Origin: Rossellomorea marisflavi
GTDB taxonomy: Bacteria > Bacillota > Bacilli > Bacillales > Bacillaceae_B
Direction: 5' to 3'
DNA: 64,000 nt
Assembly (NCBI GenBank): GCA_003667865.1
Contig: CP033051.1
Coordinates: 4,037,001 to 4,101,000, forward strand
Translations under genes and position numbers: made by a program
Shown here: piece after piece, positions 37,509 through 48,403 of the stretch
Layout: the number at the start of each line of letters is the position of its first letter
Numbering within the stretch: the stretch's first letter is position 1
Notes under the pieces: generated by a model
Seen by the model: the letters and a program-made list of their open reading frames with translations, nothing else
The model's database searches: none
Told to the model about the DNA's origin: nothing

Positions 37509-38768
37509 TTATTCTTTTAATCTTTCGATTCTCAGCAATAATTCATCATCAGCTGGATTCATATCAAGAAGGCGTTCAAATACTTGAATGGCCTCTTCCC
37601 GTAATCCTTCTTCTGTTAAGAAGTTTCCATATTCATCTAAAAACGTTTCGTTCGTCTTAAAGAAATTATATGCAAGACGGTATTGTTTTAATGACTGATC
37701 ATATTTCTCGAGTCCCATATAAGCTTTTGCGGTATCCCAAATAAGCTGAGGATCTTCCTCAATTTCATTGTTTAGAATCTCTGTTATTTCAAGTACATCT
37801 TGGAATCTTTCTTGAGTAAACAATAACTTATTTAAAGTTAGCGCAGCCTCTAGATATGCTGGATCTAGTGCTATTGCCGCTCGAATTAAAGATTCTGCTT
37901 GCGTTTCATCGTTTAACTTTAAAGCTATCTTTCCGCCATAGAAAGATAACTCCTTATTGTATTCATCATATTTTATTCCTTCAAGTACGGTATGTAAACT
38001 TTCCTTGAGCATTTCTTCCCGTTCATACGCTTTCGCCAAAAGAAGGTAGACAGACGTATAGTCTGAATCTAATTCCTTAACACTTTTTAATTTTTCAATG
38101 GCTGTTAAGTAGTGCCCTGCTTGAAAGGCTGTAAACCCGTAACCGAAAAGTGTATTGATTTCAAGATGCTCTTCTTCTGCCTTTTCATAGAACTCTAATG
38201 CCTTTTCAAAAGCTCCTCCTGCACTATGAGCTTCTGCTAGTCTATGATAAATTGAAACTCCTGCCATATTCTTTTGACCATCTTCGAGAACACTCGTATA
38301 TGAACGGATTGCTTCAAGAAATCTCCCTAATTCCATATATAGCTCTGCAAGTGCAAAGTCAATAACTGTTTCTGTTGGTAAAAGTTTTTTAGCTTTTAAT
38401 AATTTTTGTTCACTTACCTCGTATAGTCCTTGCATTTGGTAGAGATCTGCTTGTAGAAGTAATGCTCTTGGAAATTCCGGATCACTTTCACCAATTTTCG
38501 AAAGTGTCTCGATTGCATCTTCCTCCAAGTCCATTTCCACTAAAACTTCAGCATATTGAACGATTAATTCACCTTCACTTGGAAATTTTTCAAGTAAGGA
38601 TTCATAAAGTTCTTTTGTTTCATCAAGAAAACCAAGATGAAATAATTCTTCTGCAAGATAAAATTTTTCATCATCTGTTCCTAGACTCTTTACTTTTTTA
38701 TAATGCTTTTGAGCTTCTTGTATTTCTCCATTTTGAAGTGATTGGATCATTTGTTGTGCATATAACAT
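37509..38768 (-). CDS. ypiA: TPR repeat protein YpiA
   Basis: 419 aa made almost entirely of tetratricopeptide repeats (e.g. AEVLVEMDLEEDAIETLSKI, YHRLAEAHSAGGAFEKALEF, AIQVFERLLDMNPADDELL). Presumed scaffold protein; partner unknown. Starts the ypiA-ypiB unit and follows the amidohydrolase-like gene. Confidence 0.92.
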   Translation of the reverse strand: MLYAQQMIQSLQNGEIQEAQKHYKKVKSLGTDDEKFYLAEELFHLGFLDETKELYESLLEKFPSEGELIVQYAEVLVEMDLEEDAIETLSKIGESDPEFPRALLLQADLYQMQGLYEVSEQKLLKAKKLLPTETVIDFALAELYMELGRFLEAIRSYTSVLEDGQKNMAGVSIYHRLAEAHSAGGAFEKALEFYEKAEEEHLEINTLFGYGFTAFQAGHYLTAIEKLKSVKELDSDYTSVYLLLAKAYEREEMLKESLHTVLEGIKYDEYNKELSFYGGKIALKLNDETQAESLIRAAIALDPAYLEAALTLNKLLFTQERFQDVLEITEILNNEIEEDPQLIWDTAKAYMGLEKYDQSLKQYRLAYNFFKTNETFLDEYGNFLTEEGLREEAIQVFERLLDMNPADDELLLRIERLKE

Positions 38769-38804
38769 ATAATTCCCTTTCTATATTACAATTATGGTGT
38801 GAAC

Positions 38805-39701
38805 TTAAATAAAATGCATGGGATTCTGAATAGAGATTTGTTGTCCATCTCCAGGATAATAATAACATTGTGAATCCATATAAAACACTTTTCCCTTATT
38901 CATTGTAAAAACTAGTTCATGCTTATCATAATGAATCGTACTTAATTCCTCAAGGTCTTTACCTTCAGGTCCTTTATAAAGGTTATAACTAACTTCTCCG
39001 CCCACTAAAAAATTTCCTCTTTTCGGATACAACCCAATTCTCTTTAATAATTCCAAAGATAAAGGTGTATTTTGCGGAATTTCGTCTGAATAATGAAGAA
39101 TATTTTCATTTTCTAACAAAGTTCTCCAAAATCCTAGACTGCTTTCTTTTTGATTGTCTTGTATTGATGTCGAAAAATATGGTGCGAAAGTAATAGGATA
39201 ACTATGAGTAGCTTCCTTAATCCATCCCCATTTAACATCTAGTAACTCTTCGGGAGCTTGAAATTCTAACCATATTAAAGGAATTTTATGACGTTTACAC
39301 ACTCTAATAAATTCTGGTGTTATATTCTTCGGAGTAGTCTTTACTCCAAGAACATAATCTAATGGACTATTTATTAATGACGTTCTCTTTCTCTTCATTT
39401 CTTCTTCAAACTGATGAAGATAGTGAACTTCAAAGCCAGTTAGGAGTGTAGCACATCCTTTTGATAGGAACTGTTTACTAATGTAGTCTTTGTAGTCATG
39501 AAAGGATAATGCTTGAGGGTGTTCTATATCTGCCATTACATGAACAGGAGTCATAAAAAAAGGAGAGGTATTCATTCTCATTAGTTGATAACGTTTAAAA
39601 TCAGCTCGTATAGCTTGAATCCGGTCATTTTTTATTAAAAGTGAGCCTTTTTTCACCTTTTTCTCGACAATCCAAACTGCATCATCAATAATATAAGCCA
39701 T
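38805..39701 (-). CDS. Amidohydrolase-like protein, apparently without metal ligands
   Basis: 298 aa, GAGGGGGAG ribosome site. The start (VEKKVKKGSLLIKNDRIQAI) resembles the small beta-domain of amidohydrolases, followed by TPVHVMADIEHPQAL where active enzymes carry the HxH Zn pair. No other typical His/Asp metal set is evident. Lies between aroE and ypiA, where B. subtilis has no gene that I recall. A non-catalytic or divergent member is likely; assignment is tentative. Confidence 0.55.
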   Translation of the reverse strand: MAYIIDDAVWIVEKKVKKGSLLIKNDRIQAIRADFKRYQLMRMNTSPFFMTPVHVMADIEHPQALSFHDYKDYISKQFLSKGCATLLTGFEVHYLHQFEEEMKRKRTSLINSPLDYVLGVKTTPKNITPEFIRVCKRHKIPLIWLEFQAPEELLDVKWGWIKEATHSYPITFAPYFSTSIQDNQKESSLGFWRTLLENENILHYSDEIPQNTPLSLELLKRIGLYPKRGNFLVGGEVSYNLYKGPEGKDLEELSTIHYDKHELVFTMNKGKVFYMDSQCYYYPGDGQQISIQNPMHFI

Positions 39702-39912
39702 TTTTTTCTCCCCCTCATTTTACTCTATAAGACAAGCTATGATAGAAAAGAGAAATAAATGACTATGAAACAAAATTGAGACATGACCTCTATTAAAGAT
39801 ACAGTATGATACAACTTAACTAGACATTTCAGTAATAAAAAGAGATTATCTCAAACTACACTTCCAATGCGCACTTGAAGTGTAGAATATTAAGATAATC
39901 TCTCTTTGTACC

Positions 39913-41208
39913 TTATAATTTGAACAAGGAATATAGATCATCAAAAAATGATGGATATGATACGTTAATAGCACTAGAATGATTTAACACAACTGATTCA
40001 CTTGTTATGATAGATGCAATAGCTAGGGTCATACCAATTCTGTGGTCTCCCCATGAGTCCACTGTAGCACCATGCAGAGGTGTTTTACCATGAATAATCA
40101 TTCCATCCTCTGTGGCCTCAATATCTGCCCCCAGCTTCTTTAATTCATTGACAATTGCATCAATACGATTTGTTTCTTTGACCTTTAATTCCTCTGCATC
40201 TCGGATTATCGTCGTACCTTTTGCTTGAGTAGCTAGTAAGGCAATGACAGGAAGTTCATCAATAAGAGCTGGGATAAGGTCACCTGAAATTTCAATACCT
40301 TCTAATTCTGAAGTCTCTACGGTAATTGTACCAACTGGTTCCATTTGAGATGTTCGAATTTCTTCGACTTTAATACAAGCTCCCATTCTTTTTAATACAT
40401 CTAATATACCGATTCTCGTTGGGTTTAAGCCAACATTAGGGAGTTTTATAGAGCTGTTAGGTGTGATAGCAGCCGCAACCATAAAGAACGCAGCAGAAGA
40501 AATATCTCCTGGCACATATACCTCAGTTGCCATCAGACTTTGTTTACCTGGGACTTTAATGACGCCATCCTCACTATGAATCGTACCACCAAATTGACGA
40601 ATCATTTTTTCCGTATGATCTCTTGTTTTCATAGGTTCTATGATCGTTGTTACACCATTTGCTTGTAAGCCTGCCAAAATAATTGCCGACTTTACTTGTG
40701 CACTTGCTACAGGCAGTGTATAGGAAATTGCCTCAATCTCTCCACCTCTAATGGAAAGGGGAGTATATTCACCACCATCTCTTCCATCAATTGTACATCC
40801 AAGTTTTCTTAGAGGTTCCGTAACGCGTTTCATTGGGCGTTTCGCAATAGAATCATCCCCGATGATAATCGAATGAAAAGGACGACCTGCAAGGATTCCC
40901 ATTAATAATCTAGTAGTGGTACCCGAGTTCCCTACATCTAGGATTTCGCTTGGCTCTTTGAGACCTTCCCATCCACTTCCTTCAATAATTATTTGGTTGT
41001 TCTTTTCTTCGATCTTGATGCCTAGTTTCTTAAAGCAGGAAACTGTACTAATACAATCTTCACCTTTTAAAAAATTATGGATGATTGTTTTTCCACTAGC
41101 AATCGATCCAAACATTACTGCTCGATGTGATATGGATTTGTCACCAGGCACTTCTATAACACCACAAAGACCGTTCTTAACAGGATTTAGTATTTTATCA
41201 CTTTGCAT
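39913..41208 (-). CDS. aroE: 3-phosphoshikimate 1-carboxyvinyltransferase (EPSP synthase)
   Basis: 431 aa from ATG 41208 (GGAGG five bases upstream). [35 protein letters not shown] and the RDHTEKM and KVKETNRI motifs are diagnostic. Sixth shikimate pathway step (aroA in E. coli nomenclature). In B. subtilis it is preceded by tyrA, which is absent here. A hairpin lies just upstream. Confidence 0.97.
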   Translation of the reverse strand: MQSDKILNPVKNGLCGVIEVPGDKSISHRAVMFGSIASGKTIIHNFLKGEDCISTVSCFKKLGIKIEEKNNQIIIEGSGWEGLKEPSEILDVGNSGTTTRLLMGILAGRPFHSIIIGDDSIAKRPMKRVTEPLRKLGCTIDGRDGGEYTPLSIRGGEIEAISYTLPVASAQVKSAIILAGLQANGVTTIIEPMKTRDHTEKMIRQFGGTIHSEDGVIKVPGKQSLMATEVYVPGDISSAAFFMVAAAITPNSSIKLPNVGLNPTRIGILDVLKRMGACIKVEEIRTSQMEPVGTITVETSELEGIEISGDLIPALIDELPVIALLATQAKGTTIIRDAEELKVKETNRIDAIVNELKKLGADIEATEDGMIIHGKTPLHGATVDSWGDHRIGMTLAIASIITSESVVLNHSSAINVSYPSFFDDLYSLFKL

Positions 41209-41234
41209 ATAAACCTCCAAGTCATCTTACTTAA

Positions 41235-41265
41235 AATAGCCAACCGAAATAATTAGTTGGCTATT
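41235..41265 (-). terminator. Hairpin between hisC and aroE
   Basis: Perfect 10-bp stem AATAGCCAAC / GTTGGCTATT with an 11-base loop, then TTTAAG on the minus strand. A modest terminator or attenuator 27 bases before the aroE start. Confidence 0.6.
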
Positions 41266-41415
41266 TCAGTATTAAATTCACTCTATTAAAACAATCAGCC
41301 TGCTTCCATAAGACATCAGAACTCTGGTGCGTCTACTTCGAAGAGAAACGACTAAGTGAACCAAGGTCCATTTTAAGGAATAGCAGGTTCATTTCGATAG
41401 TAATTCGATGAAAGC

Positions 41416-42525
41416 TTATAACTGCTTTTGTATTCCAGTTTGAATAAAGGATTTCATTTCTTGAATAATCCCTTCATTTTGGTCCTTAGAGCCAACTGTA
41501 ACTCTTACTGAAGTTGGGAACCCAAGAGCTTGACCAGAACGAACAATATAGCCTTTGCTCATCAAGTATTCAAATACTTGATTTCCGTCAACCCCAAAGT
41601 CAATTAAAATAAAATTCCCCTGTGATGGGTAATATTTTAATCCGTCTTCTTCACAGAATTGATAGAATTGTTCCAGACCTTTGCGATTTTCCTCCCTACA
41701 CGAGGCTATAAACTGTTGATCCTTTAATGCAGCAGCAGCAGCTCCTTGTCCTAATGTGTTATTGTTAAATGGCTCTCTAACAGGCTCAAGCATCTTTATT
41801 ACATTTTCACTTGCAACACCATACCCTACACGAAATCCAGCAAGACCATATGCTTTTGAAAACGTTCTAGTTACTAGCAATTGCGGGTACTGTTTTAAGA
41901 GACTTAAAGAATCATAATAGTCCTCTGCTACAACGTATTCATAGTACGCTTCGTCTAACACCACTAGAACATGCTCTGGGACTGCATTAAGGAAGGCAAC
42001 AAGTTCGTCATTACGGATGTATTCACCTGAAGGGTTATTCGGGCTACACAACCAAACTATGCTTGTAGAGTCATCTATCACATCAAGCATTTTACTAAGT
42101 TGATGTCTTCCATTTTCATCCAATGGAACTTCTCTTACTTCAGCGCCTTCAATAATTGCATTATGCTTATATTGAGGGAACGTTGGTGTTGCCATGACTG
42201 TATTTTTTCCAGGTGCAAGCAATGCTCTTGCAATAATTAAGATGACCTCATCAGAGCCATTGCCTAGTACAAGCTCAGTAGGAGAAACATTCAAATGTTC
42301 TGCTATGGCATCTCGTAGAACTTTAGCATAACCGTCTGGATAAATAGCATGTGATATATTAGTTGAATTCATTAAAAATTCAGATACATAGGGTGAACAA
42401 CCAAAAGGATTTTCATTAGAAGCTAGTTTGACAATTTTGCTTAATCCATAAAGTTCCTTTACTTCATCTGTAGTTTTTCCAGGTTGGTATGCTTTCAAGC
42501 TTTGTAATTGAGATTTCCAATTCAT
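41416..42525 (-). CDS. hisC: Histidinol-phosphate / aromatic aminotransferase
   Basis: 369 aa. [27 protein letters not shown] and [16 protein letters not shown] (PLP Lys) are diagnostic of HisC. In Bacillus it works in histidine synthesis and as transaminase for phenylalanine and tyrosine. Preceded by GAGGGGGA. Its flanks lack trpA upstream and tyrA downstream. A TATAAT occurs at 42593-42598 but without a convincing -35. Confidence 0.95.
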   Translation of the reverse strand: MNWKSQLQSLKAYQPGKTTDEVKELYGLSKIVKLASNENPFGCSPYVSEFLMNSTNISHAIYPDGYAKVLRDAIAEHLNVSPTELVLGNGSDEVILIIARALLAPGKNTVMATPTFPQYKHNAIIEGAEVREVPLDENGRHQLSKMLDVIDDSTSIVWLCSPNNPSGEYIRNDELVAFLNAVPEHVLVVLDEAYYEYVVAEDYYDSLSLLKQYPQLLVTRTFSKAYGLAGFRVGYGVASENVIKMLEPVREPFNNNTLGQGAAAAALKDQQFIASCREENRKGLEQFYQFCEEDGLKYYPSQGNFILIDFGVDGNQVFEYLMSKGYIVRSGQALGFPTSVRVTVGSKDQNEGIIQEMKSFIQTGIQKQL

Positions 42526-42632
42526 TGGAATCCCCCTCTCATCTCTTCACTTCTCTAATATGTTAAAGTAATCTATATTAATCATACGCCACATTATAAT
42601 AAATTTCAATTCAATTACTCTTGCAGTTAGCC

Positions 42633-42995
42633 CTACTTTACTAAATCTACACGTAATCGTACTGCATCCCTTAAATATATATGGTTTATATTCTCTTGAG
42701 GAGTTTTTGTATTAACATGTAACATAATACGGATACATCTCGGTAATGATTGAGGAACGTCAAGCTCCCTCATACACATAACCGGTACATACTTCCACCC
42801 CTGTATTTTTCGTAATGCTTTTGCGGGAAAAGAGGCCGTTACATCTGAGGTCGCTGAAATAAAAACGGAGGCAACCATTGATGCTTCGATGTCATTTTCT
42901 TCAATCATTTTCAATAATAAAGCGTGGGTTTCTTGTATAATTTCTTCTTCAACATCCTGCTCTACTGTTGTTGCACCACGAATTCCTCTAATCAA
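42633..42995 (-). CDS. aroH: Chorismate mutase, AroH type
   Basis: 120 aa from TTG 42995, chosen because GGGAGG lies eight bases upstream and the protein then begins MIRGIRGATTVEQD as in B. subtilis; an ATG two codons earlier abuts the ribosome site. Trimeric AroH-fold enzyme, chorismate to prephenate; VTASFPAKALR and the VPVMCMRELDV strand hold active-site residues. Third gene of aroF-aroB-aroH. Confidence 0.95.
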   Translation of the reverse strand: MIRGIRGATTVEQDVEEEIIQETHALLLKMIEENDIEASMVASVFISATSDVTASFPAKALRKIQGWKYVPVMCMRELDVPQSLPRCIRIMLHVNTKTPQENINHIYLRDAVRLRVDLVK

Positions 42996-43076
42996 TTTCA
43001 TCCCCTCCCAGAATCTTGTCTATTTTATCATACGTTGTCTTTTGTACATGTACGACCATAATCCTACGAATTAGCG

Positions 43077-44162
43077 TTATACTAGCGTTCGAATATACTG
43101 ATCAGCAGCTTTTAACATATCATGATCGATCTTATGTAAATATGGTTTTCCGACTTCTCTTAGTAGTACAAATCGTGGTGACCCACCTTCAGACTTTTTA
43201 TCCCTTGTCATTAATTCAAATAAAACGTCAAAAGAGAGATCCTCTGAAATAGCTAGATTATACCCTAGATTTTTAATCCAACCTACAAACTCTTCTAGCT
43301 CCATTCCAATTTCTTCGCCTTGTTTCATACTTAAAAACAGGGCAAAAATCATACCTATCATCACACACTCACCATGCGTCCGCTTTCCATATCCTGATGC
43401 ACTCTCAATAGCATGACCGTATGTATGTCCAAAGTTTAAAAAGGCTCTTATACCTGTTTCTCTCTCATCTTTTTCAACTATAGATCCTTTGATTTCAATT
43501 CCTCTTTTTAAACAATAAGTCAGTAGTTCTTTATCTAAAGTAGAAAAAGAGGTGAGTTTCTTTCTTAAGGTTTCATAAAAAGAATTGTCCGCTATTAAAG
43601 CATGTTTTATCACTTCAGCCATTCCTGACCTTACCTCTTCCTGTGGAAGAGTTTTCAAGAAGTTCAATTCATAAAATACAGCTTCAGGCTGATAAAAATG
43701 GCCAATCATATTTTTCCCTAGAGAGTGATTAATCGCTACTTTTCCACCAACTGCACTGTCATGAGCTAGTATAGTTGTAGGGACCTGAATAAAAGAAATC
43801 CCTCTCATATACGTAGAAGCAACAAAGCCACTTAAATCACCGATAGCCCCTCCTCCTAAGCCAACAACTAAAGAATTTCGATCCAGTTGTTTTGTAAGTG
43901 CATAAGAAATTACTTCATCAAATATGTTTAGGCTTTTAGATTGCTCACCACGTGGGGCTACAAAGTAGTGAACCTCGTGAGTCTCTTGTAGGAACTTCAA
44001 AGCATCTCCATGAATTCTGTGAACTTCTTCGTCTACAACAACGAGAATTTTTGACAATTTCGGTATACTAGTAGAAATGAATTCATTCAATTCAGTAAGG
44101 ATGTCATAGCCAATTACAACAGGGTATTGTTTAGAAGGGGTTTTGATTGTAACTCTCTCCAT
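43077..44162 (-). CDS. aroB: 3-dehydroquinate synthase
   Basis: 361 aa from ATG 44162 (AAGGAG seven bases upstream, inside the aroF end). VVGLGGGAIGDLSGFVASTY is the NAD loop, and KHALI, NFGHTYGHAIE carry the Zn ligands. Second shikimate step. Stop-to-start contact with aroF indicates one transcript. Confidence 0.97.
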   Translation of the reverse strand: MERVTIKTPSKQYPVVIGYDILTELNEFISTSIPKLSKILVVVDEEVHRIHGDALKFLQETHEVHYFVAPRGEQSKSLNIFDEVISYALTKQLDRNSLVVGLGGGAIGDLSGFVASTYMRGISFIQVPTTILAHDSAVGGKVAINHSLGKNMIGHFYQPEAVFYELNFLKTLPQEEVRSGMAEVIKHALIADNSFYETLRKKLTSFSTLDKELLTYCLKRGIEIKGSIVEKDERETGIRAFLNFGHTYGHAIESASGYGKRTHGECVMIGMIFALFLSMKQGEEIGMELEEFVGWIKNLGYNLAISEDLSFDVLFELMTRDKKSEGGSPRFVLLREVGKPYLHKIDHDMLKAADQYIRTLV

Positions 44163-44163
44163 C

Positions 44164-45336
44164 TTAAAACTCCTTGCAACGTTCTCTGTATGCATTAATG
44201 GCCGCTTTTAATACATCAAATCTGTCAGATTCAAACTGCTCTAGAATACTATTCGCGATCTCCCATGCAACAACGGCTTCTGCTACTACACTTGCAGACG
44301 GAACAGCACAGCTGTCTGATCTTTCGATACTAGCATTAAACTCTTCTTTCGTTTCAATATCAACACTTTTTAGAGGTTTATAAAGGGTCGGAATCGGCTT
44401 CATAACTCCTTTTACATGAATTGGCATTCCTGTTGTCATACCTCCCTCAAACCCACCAAGGCGATTTGTTTTACGATAGTACCCCTGGTCTTGGTTCCAG
44501 GCAATTTCATCATGTACTTCACTTCCTGGTTTACGGGCCATATCAAAGCCTAGTCCAAACTCTACTCCTTTAAACGCATTGATACTCATAATGGCCATAG
44601 CAATTTTCGCATCAAGTTTGCGGTCATAGTGTACGTAGCTTCCTAAACCTGCCGGCACACCTTCTACGATCACCTCTACAACCCCACCTATAGAATCACC
44701 ATTCTGTTTGGCTTCATCAATTGCATTCATCATTTTTTCAGCAGCTTCTGAATCTAAGCAACGAACAGGTGATTCTTCTGTTACCTCTTTAACTTTCTGA
44801 ATATCTTTGTATTCCGTAACATTTGACTTAATTCCACCAATTTCCAACACATGTCCTACCACTTCAATTCCAAGTAATTTCAGTAGGTTCTTGGCAACAG
44901 AGCCTGCAGCTACACGAACTGTAGTTTCACGAGCAGATGAACGCTCTAATACATTTCTCATATCACGATGTCCGTATTTCATTCCGCCATTCAAATCCGC
45001 ATGCCCAGGACGTGGACGTGTAATCTTTCTCTTTACCTCTTGCTCTTCATCCTCATCAAGTGGTTCCATTCCCATTATTTTCGTCCAATGCTTCCAGTCC
45101 TTGTTTTCTACTACTAGAGCTAATGGTGATCCTAACGTGTGACCGTGACGAACACCACCAACAATCTGGACGCGGTCCTTCTCAATCTGCATTCTTCTTC
45201 CTCTACCGTACCCTTTTTGTCTTCTTGCCAGGTCGGTGTTTATATCCTCTGCTAATAGGGGCATTCCTGCTGGAAGCCCTTCGATTATTGTTGTTAATTG
45301 TGGTCCATGGGATTCCCCCGCTGTTATGTATCTCAT
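44164..45336 (-). CDS. aroF: Chorismate synthase
   Basis: 390 aa. [37 protein letters not shown] and RSSARETT are the three family signatures. FMN-dependent last step to chorismate (aroC in E. coli). Starts the aroF-aroB-aroH group. Confidence 0.97.
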   Translation of the reverse strand: MRYITAGESHGPQLTTIIEGLPAGMPLLAEDINTDLARRQKGYGRGRRMQIEKDRVQIVGGVRHGHTLGSPLALVVENKDWKHWTKIMGMEPLDEDEEQEVKRKITRPRPGHADLNGGMKYGHRDMRNVLERSSARETTVRVAAGSVAKNLLKLLGIEVVGHVLEIGGIKSNVTEYKDIQKVKEVTEESPVRCLDSEAAEKMMNAIDEAKQNGDSIGGVVEVIVEGVPAGLGSYVHYDRKLDAKIAMAIMSINAFKGVEFGLGFDMARKPGSEVHDEIAWNQDQGYYRKTNRLGGFEGGMTTGMPIHVKGVMKPIPTLYKPLKSVDIETKEEFNASIERSDSCAVPSASVVAEAVVAWEIANSILEQFESDRFDVLKAAINAYRERCKEF

Positions 45337-45487
45337 ATATACTTTCCCCCTTCAACTCGTTAAAGAATTATGTATCAATATACCATAATATGAAATTGAA
45401 TTCCTAGTCTTATTTGAAAATTGTTAGATTAATCTAACAATACTTTGTATTTAACGCTAATGCTTCAACAACCGATTGTAAATAAAA

Positions 45488-45528
45488 AGGACTTGAGATT
45501 GTTAAAAACGTTCTCTAAGTCCCTTTTT

Positions 45529-45530
<2 letters not shown>
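45488..45530 (-). terminator. Terminator of cheR
   Basis: GGACTTAGAGA / TCTCAAGTCC stem followed by TTTTTATTT on the minus strand; the 3' end of cheR overlaps it. Confidence 0.75.
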
Positions 45531-46425
<895 letters not shown>

Positions 46426-46556
46426 TTACTCTTGAGTTCTAAGGGATAAACATAGGTGATTTACAATGAAAAGCACTAAATAGTATTAAAAGATTGTCAT
46501 TTGAAACGTTTTCAGTTTCCGAATCAAAGGAGTTACTTAAAGCAGAAGTTGTTTGA

Positions 46557-46679
46557 CTCTTAGTGAATCTGTGCCTACTAAAGATGGTATTCAGCCTTTT
46601 AGATATCTTTGGTTTCCTTATCCGACTGGAACGAGTCTTTTCAATAAAAAGGGACACTAAAAGAGTAGGGAAACGTTGA
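46557..46679 (+). pseudogene. Possible degenerate transposase fragment
   Basis: A plus-strand stretch of about 40 codons, open from just after a TGA to a TGA, reads LLKMVFSLLDIFGFLIRL then VFSIKRDTKRVGKR. The pattern loosely resembles the N-terminal part of IS4-type transposases (hydrophobic helix, then VGKDT). No start, RBS or inverted repeats. Weakly supported. Confidence 0.25.
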
Positions 46680-46729
46680 AGTGGTAGTATTTAAAGTTAT
46701 ATCAAGTTTAGTCTCACACTAGCCTTTAC

Positions 46730-46759
46730 AAAAAAAAAGACTAATCAAGATGATTAGTC
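46730..46759 (-). terminator. Terminator of ndk
   Basis: GACTAATC / GATTAGTC stem, five-base loop, then nine T on the minus strand. Confidence 0.9.
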
Positions 46760-46786
46760 CTTTGCACTCTATTTGTCACGCTAAAA

Positions 46787-47233
46787 TTAGTAGATCCACT
46801 CGTTGATTAATTTAGAGTACTCTGTTAATTCTTCAGAATTGAAGAATAGGCCGATTTCTCTTTCAGCACTCTCTGGAGAATCTGAACCATGGATAATGTT
46901 TTTCCCTACTGTTAAACCAAAATCTCCACGGATTGTTCCTGGTTGAGCATCCTTAGGATTTGTAGCACCCATCATTTGACGAGCTGTAGCAATAACACCT
47001 TCACCTTGCCAAACCATTGCAAATACAGGACCAGATGTAATGAAATCCACTAATTCACCAAAGAATGGTCTTTCTTTATGTTCACCGTAGTGCTCTTGAG
47101 CAAGCTCAGTAGAAATACTCATTAGCTTAGCTCCTACAAGTTGGAAACCTTTTTTCTCGAAACGAGCTACGACGTCTCCAATTAACGCTCTTTGAACACC
47201 GTCAGGTTTTACCATTAAAAAAGTTTTTTCCAT
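46787..47233 (-). CDS. ndk: Nucleoside diphosphate kinase
   Basis: 148 aa. [20 protein letters not shown] and [20 protein letters not shown] with the phosphorylated His. Balances NTP and dNTP pools. AGGAGTGG ribosome site. Follows hepT as in B. subtilis. Confidence 0.97.
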   Translation of the reverse strand: MEKTFLMVKPDGVQRALIGDVVARFEKKGFQLVGAKLMSISTELAQEHYGEHKERPFFGELVDFITSGPVFAMVWQGEGVIATARQMMGATNPKDAQPGTIRGDFGLTVGKNIIHGSDSPESAEREIGLFFNSEELTEYSKLINEWIY

Positions 47234-47338
47234 ATCATTCCACTCCTATGTATGTATATATGGTTTGTCTAATATGTAGACACCATGAGAATCGTACCAT
47301 GCTTTAATTCGTTTGGCAACGTTTCCATTTTAAAAGTT

Positions 47339-48304
47339 CTAATATTTTCGATTCCCAATAAAGTTGGCAATATCTCGTAATGTTTTTTTAGCACGAGTAT
47401 TTGGTAAGCTTTCTAAGTCTCTTAACGCTTTCTTTAAGTACATTTTGCTCACTTTATGAGACTGCTCGATTGCTGAAGTTTCTTTTATTTTCCCAATAAT
47501 GGACTTCATTTCTATTGGTGTAGTCTGATCACTAACCTTCTGAATCATCTGAGATAAGGAAGGATCCTCATTCATGGCATATAAAATTGGTAAGGTAATG
47601 TTTCCTTGTAATAAATCACTTCCTGCTGGTTTTCCTAATTCCTCTTCACTAGAGGTTAAGTCAAGAATATCATCCGTGATTTGAAAGGACATTCCAACAT
47701 TATATCCAAAGGAATATAGTTTTTTATGTATTTCTGCTGGGGCACCTGCAGCGATAGCACCAAGCTGACAGCTACCCGCAATGAGAAGAGCTGTTTTTCT
47801 TTTGATACGTCGTAAATAATCTCGTAAGGATTGATTATAACGATATTTATCTTCTATTTGAGCTATTTCCCCAATACAAAGCTCTACCATTATATCTGAA
47901 AGGATTTTATGTGCTTGGGAATCCGGAATCTTTGTCATCGTTTCTAAGGACCGTGCAAAAATAAAGTCGCCTGTATACATGGCTACTCGATTATCCCATT
48001 GTGATTTAATTGTAGCCTTTCCTCTACGTAGATCAGCATCATCAATAACATCATCATGTACAAGTGAGGCCATATGGATCAACTCTAGTGCAATGGCAAC
48101 ATGTTTTATTAAATGGATATCGTAATGACCAAACTTTGCAGCCAACAAAACAAAGACAGGACGAATTCTTTTGCCGCCTGCTTGCAAAAGATGTAGAGAT
48201 GCTTCCTTCAGTATAGGTGATTGGGATTCAATTGCTACTTCTAATTCTTTTTCAATTAAATCTATATCCGTTTTTAAAAACGAATACATCATATTTAGTT
48301 TCAT
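47339..48304 (-). CDS. hepT: Heptaprenyl diphosphate synthase component II
   Basis: 321 aa from ATG 48304 (AGGGTGG upstream). Polyprenyl synthase with first Asp-rich motif LVHDDVIDDADLRRG and second FQITDDILDLT, and GGKRIRPVFVLL. Catalytic subunit making the C35 side chain of menaquinone-7, together with HepS. Confidence 0.96.
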   Translation of the reverse strand: MKLNMMYSFLKTDIDLIEKELEVAIESQSPILKEASLHLLQAGGKRIRPVFVLLAAKFGHYDIHLIKHVAIALELIHMASLVHDDVIDDADLRRGKATIKSQWDNRVAMYTGDFIFARSLETMTKIPDSQAHKILSDIMVELCIGEIAQIEDKYRYNQSLRDYLRRIKRKTALLIAGSCQLGAIAAGAPAEIHKKLYSFGYNVGMSFQITDDILDLTSSEEELGKPAGSDLLQGNITLPILYAMNEDPSLSQMIQKVSDQTTPIEMKSIIGKIKETSAIEQSHKVSKMYLKKALRDLESLPNTRAKKTLRDIANFIGNRKY

Positions 48305-48348
48305 ATCACAATCCACCCTAGCTAACTTAATTCATATTTAAAAGAATA

Positions 48349-48392
48349 GGTATGGGAGTGAGAATGAACAAATACCAGATATCTCCCATACC
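48349..48392 (-). terminator. Intra-operon hairpin between menG and hepT
   Basis: Perfect 10-bp stem GGTATGGGAG / CTCCCATACC, then TATTCTTTT on the minus strand. Could be a partial terminator or processing site within hepS-menG-hepT. Confidence 0.6.
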
Positions 48393-48403
48393 TCTACCTT
48401 ACT

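Noticed and set aside
41209-41415. tyrA pseudogene remnant between hisC and aroE
   Set aside because: The gap is about 207 bp and no stretch recognisable as prephenate dehydrogenase was found in any frame.
44807-45407. Plus-strand ORFs over aroF
   Set aside because: Antisense to a fully conserved chorismate synthase; no RBS and low-complexity Ser/Leu composition.
46439-46657. 72-aa minus-strand ORF between ndk and cheR
   Set aside because: No ribosome site, Ser/Asn-rich random-like composition, and overlap with a possible remnant on the other strand.
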